A stretch of 64,000 nt of DNA from Candidatus Binatia bacterium (GTDB taxonomy: Bacteria; Desulfobacterota; Binatia; UBA12015), in contig DATCMB010000014.1 in the NCBI GenBank assembly GCA_036563615.1, forward strand, positions 1 through 64,000. Direction: 5' to 3'. This document shows, one piece after another, positions 11,193 to 21,388 of this stretch. Within the stretch, counting starts at the first letter, position 1; every line of letters begins with the position of its first letter. A program made the position numbers and the translations under genes. Below the pieces are notes generated by a model that had not been told where the DNA came from, ran no database searches, and saw nothing but the letters and a program-made list of their open reading frames with translations.

Positions 11193-13535
11193 TCAGCTAC
11201 ACGGGACGATCGGCGTGTTCAGCAGCATGCCGTTGAGCTCGACCTCGAGGATGTCCTCGAGCTCCTTCTGCACCGACTCGTACTCGTCCTCGAGATCGTA
11301 CTCGAAGATGTCGCTGATGTTCTCGGCGAGCCAGTCGAGCGAGCTCTGGGCGATGCCGACGACATCGTCGACGAAGTCGTCGATGCCCCAGACGCTGATC
11401 TCGACCTTCACGTCCTGGATCTGGAAGTAGAGCGCGGGCGGCCCCGAAGGACACGCCTTGGCGGTGAGGAGGCCCGTCGCCGTCGCCTTCATCTTGTCGC
11501 TCACGAGCGGCGTCGTGTCGGAGACGCAGATGCCGGACTGGCAGAGCCGCCAGTAGGTCGGCGCCTCGAGCTTCGACACCTCCGCCTTGACCTCCGCGGC
11601 GATCGAGGTGCCGTCGACCAGGAACGGAATCGACGAGTCGGTGAACTTGAGCTTCTCGAGCCCCTTGACGCGCTTGACGTCGACCTCGGCGGAGCCGCTG
11701 AAGACCGACTTGCAGCCCTTGTAGCAAGCGTCGCGCTCGTCGCTGCACTTGTAGTTGCACGTGCACGTCTTGCCCCAGACGCAGCCGTAGCAGCACACGG
11801 CCTTGCACGCGTCGAGGCTCAGCTTGCAGCTCTCGTAGACGGCGTCGCAGGTGCCCTTGCAAACGGGATCCATCTCGCTCGTCGAGTACGAGCCCTTCGC
11901 GGAGAGGTAGCCGCAGAGCTCGATCGACGGGATGGTCGCCGGACACTTCGGCACGACCTCGAAGGTGAGGGTGTCGGCCGCGACGTCGTAGATCTCGTTC
12001 ATGACCTCGGCGAGCGCGGCCTCGATGTCCTCGACGGTGTAGTCGTTCCACCGATCCGTCGGCTCGATCGGCTCGGTCGCGATGCGCCCGAGGTAGACCG
12101 TCAGGCCGGAGACCTTGCTGTCCGTCGCCTTTGCCTCGACGCCGACCACCGCGTACTCCCAGCTCGCGTCGATCAGCGCCGGATCGGGCGCGTAGGTGCC
12201 GCTCGACGAACCGTTGTAGACCCACGCGTTCGGCGAAACGACCAGGAAGTCGGGCGCGAACGGGTCGACGGTGTAGGTCGGCGTGCCGTAGCCGAGCCCG
12301 ATGCCCTTCACCTCGTTGTCGCTGACCTTCATCTCGACGCCGGTCGCGACGTACGGCGCCTGCAGCTCGACGTACTTCTCCATGCTGCTGCAGTCGCCGG
12401 AGTCGATGATCTGCGTGGCGCCCGTCGCGAGGTCGCGGAACTTGCCGCGCAGGCACTTGAGGTCGCCGCTCTTGACGCGCGCACCGAGGCCGACGAGCAC
12501 CCACGTCCCCGTGCTGCCGTCCTTGCCGTTGAAGCCGGGGGCGAAGACCCGCTGCTCGTAGCCGGAGTCCTTCGTGGTGACGTGGGTCGACGCGGTCCAG
12601 AGCAGCCTGTCGACGGTGATCGTTTCGGATGCGGCGGTCGTGCTCGTCGCCGCGACCTCGGTCACCGCCGGAAGCGCGTCGGATGGCGCGTCGGCCGGCA
12701 GCTCGAGGCTCTTGCGCAGCGCGATCAGAAGCGCCCCGCCGGTTCCCCAGGCGAGCCCCCTGCCCTCCACGAAGCTCAGGCGCTCACCGAAGTCCTCGTG
12801 GCGCTCGAGCCCGCGCACCAGGCTCCGCGTGTGGTGCATGCCCTCGAAGGTCGAGACGACACGGTCGGGGAGGTACGGCACGTAGACGCGCACGTCGAAG
12901 CAGGCCTTCGTCTGGCCGTCGAGCGTGGCGCCGGTCGGGCACCGGACGCGGGCGAGCTGCGACGCCGCCGGGATCTCGTGCTCCTCGAGCCAGGTGACGA
13001 CCTGCGCCTCGACCGCCTCGGCGACGGGCACGACGTCCCCCTTCACGCCGAAGGTGAGCACGAGCGCGCCGAGCCGTCCGGTCGAGCCGTCGCGGATGAT
13101 GGGAAGCCGCCGGCTCGCCAGCGTCCCTTGCACCTCGCTCGTCCGATCCGCGCAGGCGGCCGCCGGCGCACCGAGCAAAGGCCCGTTCTCCGACCCACAC
13201 CCTGCCCGGCTCACGCTTCCCGCAGCGCAAGAGCCGATCCATTGCTTGACGTCCTCCAGGTTCCCCTGGTCCGCGCATGCGCCGTCACGCTCGGCGCGTG
13301 CGAAGCGCGCGGCAAGCAACCGATCGCAAGCGCCGTAGTCGGGCGCTGCTGCGTCGCGCAGAGCCTTCGCTTCGGCGAGGAACAAGCATTCGGCATACGC
13401 TCCGGCCGCACGCAGCTTCTGCTGGGCGCAGCTCGTGCCGTCGTCGGTTGCGCCGAAGGCAAACGTGGGGAGTGAGCAAAGGATGAGGATGGCGAGCGCC
13501 CCTCGGCAGGCGTCGAACCCGTGTCGCTGGACCAT
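11193..13535 (-). CDS. Large exported Cys-rich protein of unknown function with three internal repeats
   Basis: A 780-residue protein with a Sec signal peptide (residues about 12-29, ending FAFGA). Residues 35-103 (CAQQKLRAAGAYAEC ... CDRLLAARFARAE ... CADQG) look like a Cys/Ala/Lys module I associate with exported proteins of uncultured deltaproteobacterial lineages (recollection, not searched). Three related beta-like segments follow at about 345-368, 395-417 and 462-484, pattern VxxGxxxKVxDxxVxGLxxxYG. Residues 559-608 hold about 14 cysteines, including CCYGC and CTCNYKC, so this is a disulfide-rich domain. The C-terminus is acidic. Strong Shine-Dalgarno TAGGAGG before ATG 13535. Function unknown; probably periplasmic or cell-surface. 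Confidence 0.75.
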   Translation of the reverse strand: MVQRHGFDACRGALAILILCSLPTFAFGATDDGTSCAQQKLRAAGAYAECLFLAEAKALRDAAAPDYGACDRLLAARFARAERDGACADQGNLEDVKQWIGSCAAGSVSRAGCGSENGPLLGAPAAACADRTSEVQGTLASRRLPIIRDGSTGRLGALVLTFGVKGDVVPVAEAVEAQVVTWLEEHEIPAASQLARVRCPTGATLDGQTKACFDVRVYVPYLPDRVVSTFEGMHHTRSLVRGLERHEDFGERLSFVEGRGLAWGTGGALLIALRKSLELPADAPSDALPAVTEVAATSTTAASETITVDRLLWTASTHVTTKDSGYEQRVFAPGFNGKDGSTGTWVLVGLGARVKSGDLKCLRGKFRDLATGATQIIDSGDCSSMEKYVELQAPYVATGVEMKVSDNEVKGIGLGYGTPTYTVDPFAPDFLVVSPNAWVYNGSSSGTYAPDPALIDASWEYAVVGVEAKATDSKVSGLTVYLGRIATEPIEPTDRWNDYTVEDIEAALAEVMNEIYDVAADTLTFEVVPKCPATIPSIELCGYLSAKGSYSTSEMDPVCKGTCDAVYESCKLSLDACKAVCCYGCVWGKTCTCNYKCSDERDACYKGCKSVFSGSAEVDVKRVKGLEKLKFTDSSIPFLVDGTSIAAEVKAEVSKLEAPTYWRLCQSGICVSDTTPLVSDKMKATATGLLTAKACPSGPPALYFQIQDVKVEISVWGIDDFVDDVVGIAQSSLDWLAENISDIFEYDLEDEYESVQKELEDILEVELNGMLLNTPIVPCS

Positions 13536-13627
13536 GGCGAGCCTCCTACGTGTCGCGTCGAGCCCCGCGCTGGAGCGGGACCGTTCTGAGGAGGATTTCG
13601 GAGTGATCGTGACGCGACTTAAACAAT

Positions 13628-13643
13628 TGGCACTATGACTGCA
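13628..13643 (+). promoter_or_regulatory. Weak sigma-54-like -24/-12 element
   Basis: TTGGCACTATGACTGCAG has GG (13629-13630) and GC (13641-13642) separated by exactly 10 nt, and TGGCAC matches the -24 consensus. It sits in an unusually AT-rich stretch and points away from the Cys-rich gene, towards the 3' end of the HAD fusion on the opposite strand. It could drive an antisense RNA; no gene in the sense direction supports it. Confidence 0.25.
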
Positions 13644-13762
13644 GATTTATTTCAGAGGTCGCGGGAGACGTCAATGGGGGACGAGGACGCAGCCGCGCAG
13701 AGATGCGCCGGCAACGCCCCGCGCGGACGCGGGATGCGCCGCCACGCAGCTTGCGATCTGCG

Positions 13763-15469
13763 TCAGGCGGGCAGCGTGTAGCGACGGTCGATCGCGTCGC
13801 ACACCAGGCGACGGCTCTCGCGCGGCGAGAGGCGCGCCGCCTCGGCCTCGATGGCCGCGACCTCGTTCGCGAGATCGGGATCCTTGATCGTGCTGCGCAG
13901 CCACTCCGAGTAGTGGCCGCCGCGGAGATGGTAGAGCCAGGTCTCGTCGTCGACGCCGTCGGCGAGCTGGCAGAAGACGACGAGGTTGGTCGCGCGCAGC
14001 GCGAGGCGTCCATGCGGACCGCGGAACACGAAGCTGTGCGGACCGAGGTTGCCCTCCGCGTACTTGCGCATGTGGCGCAGGCGGTCGGCGCGCGCCGGCA
14101 GGACCTTGGCGCGAAACGGCGGCTCCTCCGAGCGCAGGTTCCACACCAGCACGTACCCGCGCCCGAGGCGTGACGTCGACACCGGCGGCGCGGGTCTGCC
14201 GAGCGCCGCCGCGAGCTCGGCGAGCGTCGCCTCCGGCGACGGCCCGACCGCGACCGCGACGTCGACCAGCTCGAGCACCGGCCGCGCGACCAGCCCCGGC
14301 CGCACGGTCACCATCATCCCCTCGCCGATCCGCTGCGGCAGCAGACCCGCCGCGAGCCCCCAGCCGGCGGGAAGCAGGTGGTGCACCTCGTCGATGACGA
14401 TCCAGTGCGGCCGTCCGGTGCGCGCCCGCATGCCGAGCAGCATCGGCATGAGCTCGCCGAAGAACGCCGGGCGCTCGTCGAGCGGCACGCCGAGCAGGTT
14501 GATGACGACGTTGGTCGCCGGCTCGGAGAGCACGCCGCTGATCTCGGAGATGTGCGGCACGCGCAGCCGGCTGCCGAGCGTGACGATGTCGTCGAGCGTC
14601 GAGTAGTCGCCTTCCGGGTCGATGATGCAGACCTGATAGGCCTGCTCGATCAGGCGCTCGATGACGCCGGTCGCGAACGTCGACTTGCCGGCGCCCGACG
14701 GACCGGCGACGAGCAGGTTCTGCCCGTAGATCGGGAAGTCGACCTCGCTGCCGTCGTCGCGCAGCCCGAGCACGATGCGCTGGTGCGGGCCGATCTGCCT
14801 GCCGGCGAGGTCGGTCCGCACGAGCTCGTCGATCAGCTCGACGACGCCCTGCCCGTTCGCACCGGCGGTCACGAAGTGCGCTTCCGCACGGACCGCCGGC
14901 ACCGCGTTCGCGACCGCGACCGCGCACTCGCAGACCTCGAACAGCGAGTGGTCGTTCGCCGAATCGCCGACCGCGACGACCTCGTGCGGCGAGAGCCCCA
15001 TGCGGTGGAGCGCCGCGCGCAGACCCGAGCCCTTGTTCACGCCCGGCGGCAGCACCATCACGGCGTCGCCGTTGAAGACGATCTGCAGCTCGAGCGCGAG
15101 CGCGTGCACCGTCTGGATCGCCTCGACCTCGTGCGGGTGGTGCGTCGCGAGCAGCACGCGTCCGCGGTCGACGGGAACGGCGCGCCCGACGAGCACCTCC
15201 GCGAAGGCGTCGGGCACGGGCGGCGCCAGCGTCTCGACCTCGCGCGACTCGGGCCAGTAGAGCACCGCGCCGTTCTCCGCGACCACGCACGCGAGCAGGT
15301 CGAAGCGGTCGTAGACCGTCTGCAGGTCCTCGAGCCGCCGACCGGTGACCAGGATCGCGCGACGCCCCGAGCCGCGCAGCCGCTCGAGCGCGTCGATCGT
15401 CTCACGAGCGACGACGCCCGCGCTGGCAAGCGTTCCGTCGTAGTCGGTGGCTAGGGCGAGATAGCGCAT
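13763..15469 (-). CDS. Fusion of HAD-IIB phosphatase and HerA/DUF87-like P-loop ATPase
   Basis: A 568-residue two-domain protein. Residues 1-220 are a Cof/HAD-IIB phosphatase: nucleophile motif DYDGT (9-13), LVTGR (40-44), and GDSANDHSLF (168-177) binding Mg. Residues 225-430 form a P-loop ATPase with Walker A GPSGAGKST (256-264), IIDPEGDYS and Walker B WIVIDEVHHLL (about 356-366), like DUF87/HerA ATPases. The last 120 residues are an uncharacterised alpha/beta tail. The domains sit in one uninterrupted frame with consistent codon use. The substrate is unknown; sugar-phosphate or trehalose-phosphate-like substrates would be typical for the HAD part. The ATG at 15469 follows a gap with a short palindrome (15508-15521). 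Confidence 0.85.
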   Translation of the reverse strand: MRYLALATDYDGTLASAGVVARETIDALERLRGSGRRAILVTGRRLEDLQTVYDRFDLLACVVAENGAVLYWPESREVETLAPPVPDAFAEVLVGRAVPVDRGRVLLATHHPHEVEAIQTVHALALELQIVFNGDAVMVLPPGVNKGSGLRAALHRMGLSPHEVVAVGDSANDHSLFEVCECAVAVANAVPAVRAEAHFVTAGANGQGVVELIDELVRTDLAGRQIGPHQRIVLGLRDDGSEVDFPIYGQNLLVAGPSGAGKSTFATGVIERLIEQAYQVCIIDPEGDYSTLDDIVTLGSRLRVPHISEISGVLSEPATNVVINLLGVPLDERPAFFGELMPMLLGMRARTGRPHWIVIDEVHHLLPAGWGLAAGLLPQRIGEGMMVTVRPGLVARPVLELVDVAVAVGPSPEATLAELAAALGRPAPPVSTSRLGRGYVLVWNLRSEEPPFRAKVLPARADRLRHMRKYAEGNLGPHSFVFRGPHGRLALRATNLVVFCQLADGVDDETWLYHLRGGHYSEWLRSTIKDPDLANEVAAIEAEAARLSPRESRRLVCDAIDRRYTLPA

Positions 15470-15605
15470 GCTCGCGGACTCTTCCGGAATCTACCAGGAA
15501 GGTCCACGAGGCAAGCCTCGCGCCGTCCGTGACCGTTGCGCGGAACTGCTCTCGGGCGCTCGTCCGCCGCGCTCGACGTCCTTCGCGGCGCCGCGCGGAC
15601 GCCGG

Positions 15606-15776
15606 CTACGGGCAGCCGCTCGCGGGCACCGAGCCCGACTTCAACTCGTTGCGGCGCCAGCAGTTGCTCGTCCCCTCGTCGAGAACGTCCAGCACGAAGC
15701 CGTCGACGTGGTCTCCTTGGATGACGCTGCACCGTGCCAACCCGCACGAGCGAGGCGACGAGACCCGATGCGTGCC
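15606..15776 (-). other. Coding-like segment immediately after pilT, possibly a small ORF or gene remnant
   Basis: The 307-nt gap between the HAD fusion and pilT contains, directly after the pilT stop and in the same frame, about 56 sense codons ending at TAG (15606-15608). The second half (CSVIQGDHVDGFVLDVL, then DEGTSNCWRRNELKSG) has about 90% G/C third positions, like real genes here. There is no ATG or clear ribosome-binding site; TTG is the best start. It could be a small protein, a decayed gene end or readthrough sequence. Confidence 0.3.
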
Positions 15777-16982
15777 TCAGAACCGCTTGACGAGCCGTGG
15801 CGCCGGTCGCGCCGCGGACTTGTCGCCCGCGCCGCCCGGCCGCACCGACGTCGCGGCGTCGGTGCCCGCGGTGGGATCGAAGTTGTCCCAGCGCGCGTCC
15901 GACGTCGAGCTGATGCCGCTGACCTGCAGCGCGAAGTCGTCCGGGTTGGTCGCTTGGCGCAGCGCCTCCTCGTAGGTGATGAGGCCGGCGCGGTAGAGGC
16001 CCATCAACGACTGGTCGAAGGTCTGCGTGCCGTACGACACGTGGCCCTTGGCGATCGCGTCGGTGAGCTCGCGCGGGCTGCGCGTCGGATCCTTGATGAT
16101 GTCGCGCACGAGCGCGGTGTTGACCAGGATCTCGACCGCGGGGACGAGCCCCTTGCCGTCCGCGCGCGGCACGAGCCGCTGGCTGATGATGCCCTTCAGC
16201 ACCGACGACAGCACGACGCGGATCTGCTCGCGCTGGTGGTCGGGGAACGCCTGGATGACGCGGGTCACGGTCTCGGGGGCGTCCAGCGTGTGCAGCGTGC
16301 TCATGACCAGGTGACCGGTCTCGGCCGACATGATCGCGGTCTCGATGGTCTCGAGGTCGCGCATCTCACCGACCAGGATCACGTCCGGGTCCTGACGCAG
16401 AGCGCCCTTCAGACCCGCGGCGAAGCTCGTCACGTCGACGCCGACCTCGCGCTGGCTGATGATCGAGAGCTTGTCCTCGTGCGTGTACTCGATCGGGTCC
16501 TCGATCGTGATCATGTGCAGCGCTTCGGTCTGGTTCAGCAGGTCGATCATCGACGCGAGCGTCGTCGACTTGCCGGAGCCCGTCGTGCCGGTGACCAGGA
16601 TCAGACCGCGCGATTCCTTGGCGAGCGTCTCGACGATCTTCGGGAGCTGGAGCTCCGCGAGCGAGCGGATGTTGCGCGGGATCGCACGCATCGCGATCCG
16701 CAGCTCGCCGCGCTGGTGGTAGACGTTGACGCGGAAGCGGCCGATCTCCTCGTTGCCGTAGCCGAGGTCGAGCTGGCGGTCGGCCTCGAGCCGCTCGCGC
16801 TGCTTCTCGTCCGCCATCTGCGCGATCAGGTCCTTCATGTCCTGCTCGGTCAGCGCCGGAAAGGTGTCGTCCGGGCCGAGCTGGCCGAAGCGGCGGAAGA
16901 ACGGCGGCGCGCCGACCTTGAGGTGGATGTCGGACGCCTCGCGGTCGAGCGCCGTACGCAGGATGTCGTCGATCGACAGCAT
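15777..16982 (-). CDS. pilT: Twitching motility ATPase PilT
   Basis: A 401-residue type IV pilus retraction ATPase. Visible motifs are the N-terminal ASDIHLKVG, Walker A TGTTGSGKSTT, Asp box ITIEDPIEY, Walker B QDPDVILVGEMRD with the following ETAIMSAETGHLVMSTLHT His box, and the PilT AIRNLIR-like helix region near RDIIKDPTRSPREL. ATG at 16982 begins MLSIDDILRTAL, the usual PilT start. The C-terminal 40 residues after DFALQVSGIS are Ala/Gly/Pro-rich and probably disordered. No other pilus gene is present in the window, so the motor is unlinked here. Confidence 0.95.
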   Translation of the reverse strand: MLSIDDILRTALDREASDIHLKVGAPPFFRRFGQLGPDDTFPALTEQDMKDLIAQMADEKQRERLEADRQLDLGYGNEEIGRFRVNVYHQRGELRIAMRAIPRNIRSLAELQLPKIVETLAKESRGLILVTGTTGSGKSTTLASMIDLLNQTEALHMITIEDPIEYTHEDKLSIISQREVGVDVTSFAAGLKGALRQDPDVILVGEMRDLETIETAIMSAETGHLVMSTLHTLDAPETVTRVIQAFPDHQREQIRVVLSSVLKGIISQRLVPRADGKGLVPAVEILVNTALVRDIIKDPTRSPRELTDAIAKGHVSYGTQTFDQSLMGLYRAGLITYEEALRQATNPDDFALQVSGISSTSDARWDNFDPTAGTDAATSVRPGGAGDKSAARPAPRLVKRF

Positions 16983-17044
16983 GGACCCCCCGAGGAGACC
17001 TTCGGCGCACTCCGGATGGAGCTTGAGCGCCCGCCGCGACGGCG

Positions 17045-17887
17045 TCAGGCGCGCGGGCGCTCCTCGGGCGGCGTCACCCGCGCCCAGAGCAGGAGCTCCG
17101 TGTCGGACGGGGACAGGCCGTCCGTCCGGCCACTGAAGTACGCGCGGCGCTCCTCCTCGAGGGTCAGCGGCCGGATCTCGCGGAAGCCCGCGTCCCGCAG
17201 AAGCTGCCGCATCTCGTCGGTCGAGAAGAACGAGACGAAGCGTGCGCCCATGTGGCTCGCGAAGCGGACGGCGGGCCGCTTTCGCGCTTCCGGCACGCAG
17301 TATGTCAAAACCAGCTCGGTCCGCGGTCCGAGCCCGGCGATCCAGCGCAGCGTCCGCTCGATCGCGTCGCGGCGCAGGTACATCGTCACCGCGAGCCACG
17401 AGACGAAGGTCGGGGCGCGCGGGTCGAAGGTCGAGCGCGCGAACGCGTCGGACGGCGACTGCCTCTCGAAGTCGCACGCCACGAGCTCGCAGCGCGGCGG
17501 GATCCGGATGCCCCCGGCCGCCAGACGCTCGCGCTTCCAGGCCTGCGACTCCGGCGTGTCGACCTCGAACACCCGCAGGCGCGCGAGCGCCCCGCTCGCC
17601 CGGTACGCGAAGGTGTCGAGGCCGGCGCCGAGGATGACGTACTGCTCGACGCCGCGCGCGACCGCCTCGGCGAGGCGATCCTCGGTGTAGCGCGAGCGCA
17701 CGACCCACGCCGCGGTGCTCTCGGGAAACGCCGCCTTGGCGCGGAGCACGTGCTCGTCGGGGACGCCGAGGAGACGCTGCGCCAGCGAGTCGACGAAGAT
17801 CTTCGGCTCGCCGTCGAGCAGCAGGTGCGCGATCCGCCACAGCGCGGCGCCGGCGGCGGTTCGACCGACGGGGGTCAATCCATCCAT
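17045..17887 (-). CDS. Class I SAM-dependent methyltransferase (LCMT/TIGR00027-like)
   Basis: A 280-residue methyltransferase of the leucine-carboxyl-methyltransferase-related family common in actinobacteria. Visible features are YVILGAGLDTFAYR (SAM-binding motif I), RVFEVDTPESQAWKRE (motif II acidic residue) and FVSWLAVTMYLRRDAIERTL. Family substrates are mostly unknown; some act on polyketides or quinones. It begins MDGLTPVGRTA at ATG 17887, about 190 nt downstream of a good minus-strand promoter (18076-18104). Monocistronic by position between pilT and recA. Confidence 0.85.
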   Translation of the reverse strand: MDGLTPVGRTAAGAALWRIAHLLLDGEPKIFVDSLAQRLLGVPDEHVLRAKAAFPESTAAWVVRSRYTEDRLAEAVARGVEQYVILGAGLDTFAYRASGALARLRVFEVDTPESQAWKRERLAAGGIRIPPRCELVACDFERQSPSDAFARSTFDPRAPTFVSWLAVTMYLRRDAIERTLRWIAGLGPRTELVLTYCVPEARKRPAVRFASHMGARFVSFFSTDEMRQLLRDAGFREIRPLTLEEERRAYFSGRTDGLSPSDTELLLWARVTPPEERPRA

Positions 17888-18075
17888 GGCTTGACGTCCT
17901 TCCGGTGCTGACGGTGCACGTCACCGGAGTGGAGCCGCGCGAACGGATCGACCACGCTTCTCGACGCTGCGACGGCGCCGAACGACGAGGGACCAGCGTC
18001 GACTCGTCGCCCGGGAAGGACTGGCTCGCGTAGCCCGGCCGGCCGTTCGTGACGGCTCGTTCTCCGAGCGGCTTC

Positions 18076-18117
18076 AGCTAGCCAGCAGTCGGAATGCGTG
18101 TCAACCAAATTCTGGTT
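18076..18117 (-). promoter_or_regulatory. Promoter and overlapping palindrome in the gap before the methyltransferase gene
   Basis: On the minus strand TTGACA (18104-18099) and CTAGCT (18081-18076) are spaced by 17 nt, a sigma-70-like arrangement. A perfect 5-bp inverted repeat AACCA-N5-TGGTT (18103-18117) overlaps the -35 edge and is AT-richer than its surroundings, so it could be an operator. The 363-nt gap 17888-18250 holds this and a hairpin after recA; I see no gene in it. Confidence 0.45.
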
Positions 18118-18201
18118 GCACGCCTCGCTGCGGGGTCAAAAAGAAAGAATTTTCTGGCGGGGGGAGCCGCGGTCGGGGCGGACCAGCGGCGAAGGCGAGC
18201 C

Positions 18202-18233
18202 GAGCGGGAGCGAAGCGCCCTTCGCCCCCGCTC
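18202..18233 (-). terminator. Hairpin just downstream of recA
   Basis: 14-bp inverted repeat with one mismatch (18202-18215 and 18220-18233), loop of 4 nt, 17 nt after the recA stop. No T-tract follows directly; a T-rich run appears about 50 nt further on (18141-18155). It is probably the recA terminator. Confidence 0.55.
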
Positions 18234-18250
18234 GTGTCCGAGGTGAGTTC

Positions 18251-19402
<1,152 letters not shown>

Positions 19403-19535
19403 CACGTCCTCCTGACCTCAACCCGGCGATGCGCTCGCCCCTCACGTTGGCTGTTCACCCTATAGACTCGCGACCGTCGGCTCGTCGATGTCGTGCAAAG
19501 CAAGTTTCGCCTTTTTTTCGATACCTGCGGTCGTA

Positions 19536-20849
19536 TCACCTGCGGAAGCCGGATTCCACCACCGGCAGCCCGAGCGCCCAGCGCCGCACCCAGTCGAGCG
19601 CGAGCTGCGAGGTGAGGAGCTTCACCCAGTCGCGGGTCCCCCAGAGCTGGTGGCGGCGGGAGACGAGCATGCCCTCCGCCGAGAGCGCGAAGCACACCGT
19701 GCCGACGGGGCGCTCGGGCGTGCCGCCGTCCGGGCCGGCGATGCCGGTGGTCGCGATCGCGACGTCGGCGCCCGCGCGCCGACGCGCGCCCTCGGCCATC
19801 TCGCGCGCGGTCTCCTCGCTGACCGCGCCGAACCGCGCGAGCGTCTCGGGCGACACCCCGAGGACGTCGCGCTTCGCCTCGTTCGAGTAGGTCACGTAGT
19901 CGGCGAGGAAGTACGCCGAGCAGCCCGGCACCTCGGTGAGGCGGTGGCCGATGAGCCCGCCCGAGCAGGACTCGGCGACCGCGAGCGTCGCGCCGCGCGC
20001 GCGCAGCGCCGCACCGGTCGCGGCCTCCATCGTGGTGTCGCCCTCGGCGAAGATCACCGGACCGAGCGTCTCGTGCAGGCGCGCCGACAGCTCCTCGAGG
20101 CGCCGCTCGGCGGCACCCGGCAGGTCGCGCACGACGAGCTTCACCGAGATCTGCGGGAAGCTCGCGCGGAAGCCGACGCGCGCCTCGTCCGGGGTGATGA
20201 TCCTGCTCACCGCCTCGTCGAGCGCCGACTCGCTCATGCCGAAGGTCTGGAAGATCCGCACCGCGAGCACCGTCTTCGAGCCGCGCAGCTCGCGGATCCA
20301 CGGCACGACCTGCTCGTCGAACATCGGCTTCATCTCGCGCGGCACGCCGGGCAGCACGACCAGGTGGCGCGGCACGGTCACCATGGTGCCGTCCGGACCC
20401 GGGATGCGGCGCTCGCAGGACACGCGGTAGCCCGGCGCGGTGCCGAGCGCGTTCTCGACGATCACGGCGCCTTCCGGGATCTGTGCTTGACGGAGGTTGT
20501 TCTCCGGCATCGCGCGTCCCAGGCGCGCGAAGAGCTGACGGATCTTCTCCGCCGACGGCTCGTCGAAGCGCAGGCCGACGCCGAGCACGCGCGCGACGGT
20601 CTCGGTGGTGAGGTCGTCGATCGTCGGACCGAGCCCGCCCGTCGAGATCACCAGATCGCCGAGCTCGAAGGCGCGCTCCCACGCCCACGCGATGCGCTCG
20701 CGGTAGTCGCCGACCGTGAGCACCGCGACCACGTCGAGACCGAGCGACACGCAGCGATCCGCGATCCACTGCGCGTTGGTGTCGGCGATCTTGCCCGTCG
20801 TGAGCTCGTCGCCGGTCGAGAGAATGACGACCTTCTCCAGCACGCTCAA
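19536..20849 (-). CDS. cinA: CinA-family protein (competence/damage-inducible; nicotinamide-nucleotide amidohydrolase)
   Basis: A 437-residue, full-length CinA. The N-terminal MoaB/COG1058 domain shows [24 protein letters not shown] and VLPGVPREM; the C-terminal PncC-type domain shows [26 protein letters not shown] and [10 protein letters not shown]. Such proteins deamidate nicotinamide mononucleotide or hydrolyse ADP-ribose. The start is TTG at 20849, overlapping the pgpA stop (TTGA), with GAGGG 7 nt upstream; GTG at 20843 is the alternative. Confidence 0.94.
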   Translation of the reverse strand: MSVLEKVVILSTGDELTTGKIADTNAQWIADRCVSLGLDVVAVLTVGDYRERIAWAWERAFELGDLVISTGGLGPTIDDLTTETVARVLGVGLRFDEPSAEKIRQLFARLGRAMPENNLRQAQIPEGAVIVENALGTAPGYRVSCERRIPGPDGTMVTVPRHLVVLPGVPREMKPMFDEQVVPWIRELRGSKTVLAVRIFQTFGMSESALDEAVSRIITPDEARVGFRASFPQISVKLVVRDLPGAAERRLEELSARLHETLGPVIFAEGDTTMEAATGAALRARGATLAVAESCSGGLIGHRLTEVPGCSAYFLADYVTYSNEAKRDVLGVSPETLARFGAVSEETAREMAEGARRRAGADVAIATTGIAGPDGGTPERPVGTVCFALSAEGMLVSRRHQLWGTRDWVKLLTSQLALDWVRRWALGLPVVESGFRR

Positions 20850-21277
20850 AGGATGACCCTCGCGAGCAGGTTTGCATAGACGCCGCTCACGACGTCGTCG
20901 AGCACGACGCCCGCGCCGCCCGGCATCCGCCGGTCGATCGCGCTCGCGGGCCAGAGCTTCAGCACGTCGAGCACGCGGAAGACGACGAACAGCACGATCA
21001 CGTTGCGCAGCGACGGCGCGAAGCCGTAGAGCGCGATCGCCATCCCGACGATCTCGTCGAGCACGATCTTGCCGCTGTCGTGCTCGCCGAGCAGCGCGTC
21101 GGCGCGATCCGAGATCCAGATCGCCACCAGCACCGCCACGACGAGCAGCGCCGCGTGCACGGCGAGCGACGAGGTGAGCGCGGTCAGCGCGAAGTGCAGC
21201 GCGATGCCGAGCAGGCTGCCGAACGTGCCCGAAGCGTACGGCACGTACCCCAACCCCGCTCCGCTCGCGAAGAACAA
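20846..21277 (-). CDS. pgpA: Phosphatidylglycerophosphatase A
   Basis: A 143-residue membrane enzyme that dephosphorylates phosphatidylglycerol phosphate in phospholipid synthesis. Family motifs are [30 protein letters not shown] and [16 protein letters not shown], followed by [20 protein letters not shown]. Several hydrophobic helices are present. The only in-frame start after an upstream stop is TTG at 21277. It overlaps cinA by 4 nt and shares a 111-nt divergent region with the deoxyhypusine-synthase-like gene. Confidence 0.92.
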   Translation of the reverse strand: MFFASGAGLGYVPYASGTFGSLLGIALHFALTALTSSLAVHAALLVVAVLVAIWISDRADALLGEHDSGKIVLDEIVGMAIALYGFAPSLRNVIVLFVVFRVLDVLKLWPASAIDRRMPGGAGVVLDDVVSGVYANLLARVIL

Positions 21278-21388
21278 GATGACCCCGCGCGCCGCGATGC
21301 GGGGCTTCTAGATGCGGCCCGGCGGGCGGTCAAGCACGCTCGCGCGGTCGCCTTGCCACGCTCGCGGGCAACCACTAGGCGACCGCTC

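Noticed and set aside
13240-17900. Similar sequences CCATTGCTTGACGTCC (13240) and CCATGGCTTGACGTCC (17882) as a shared DNA element
   Set aside because: Both encode DVK-W-type residues or a gene start on the minus strand; similarity is short and coincidental.
17875-18108. 77-codon minus-strand frame upstream of the methyltransferase
   Set aside because: It runs through the promoter-like region and ends beyond the methyltransferase start; no motif or G/C third-position bias.
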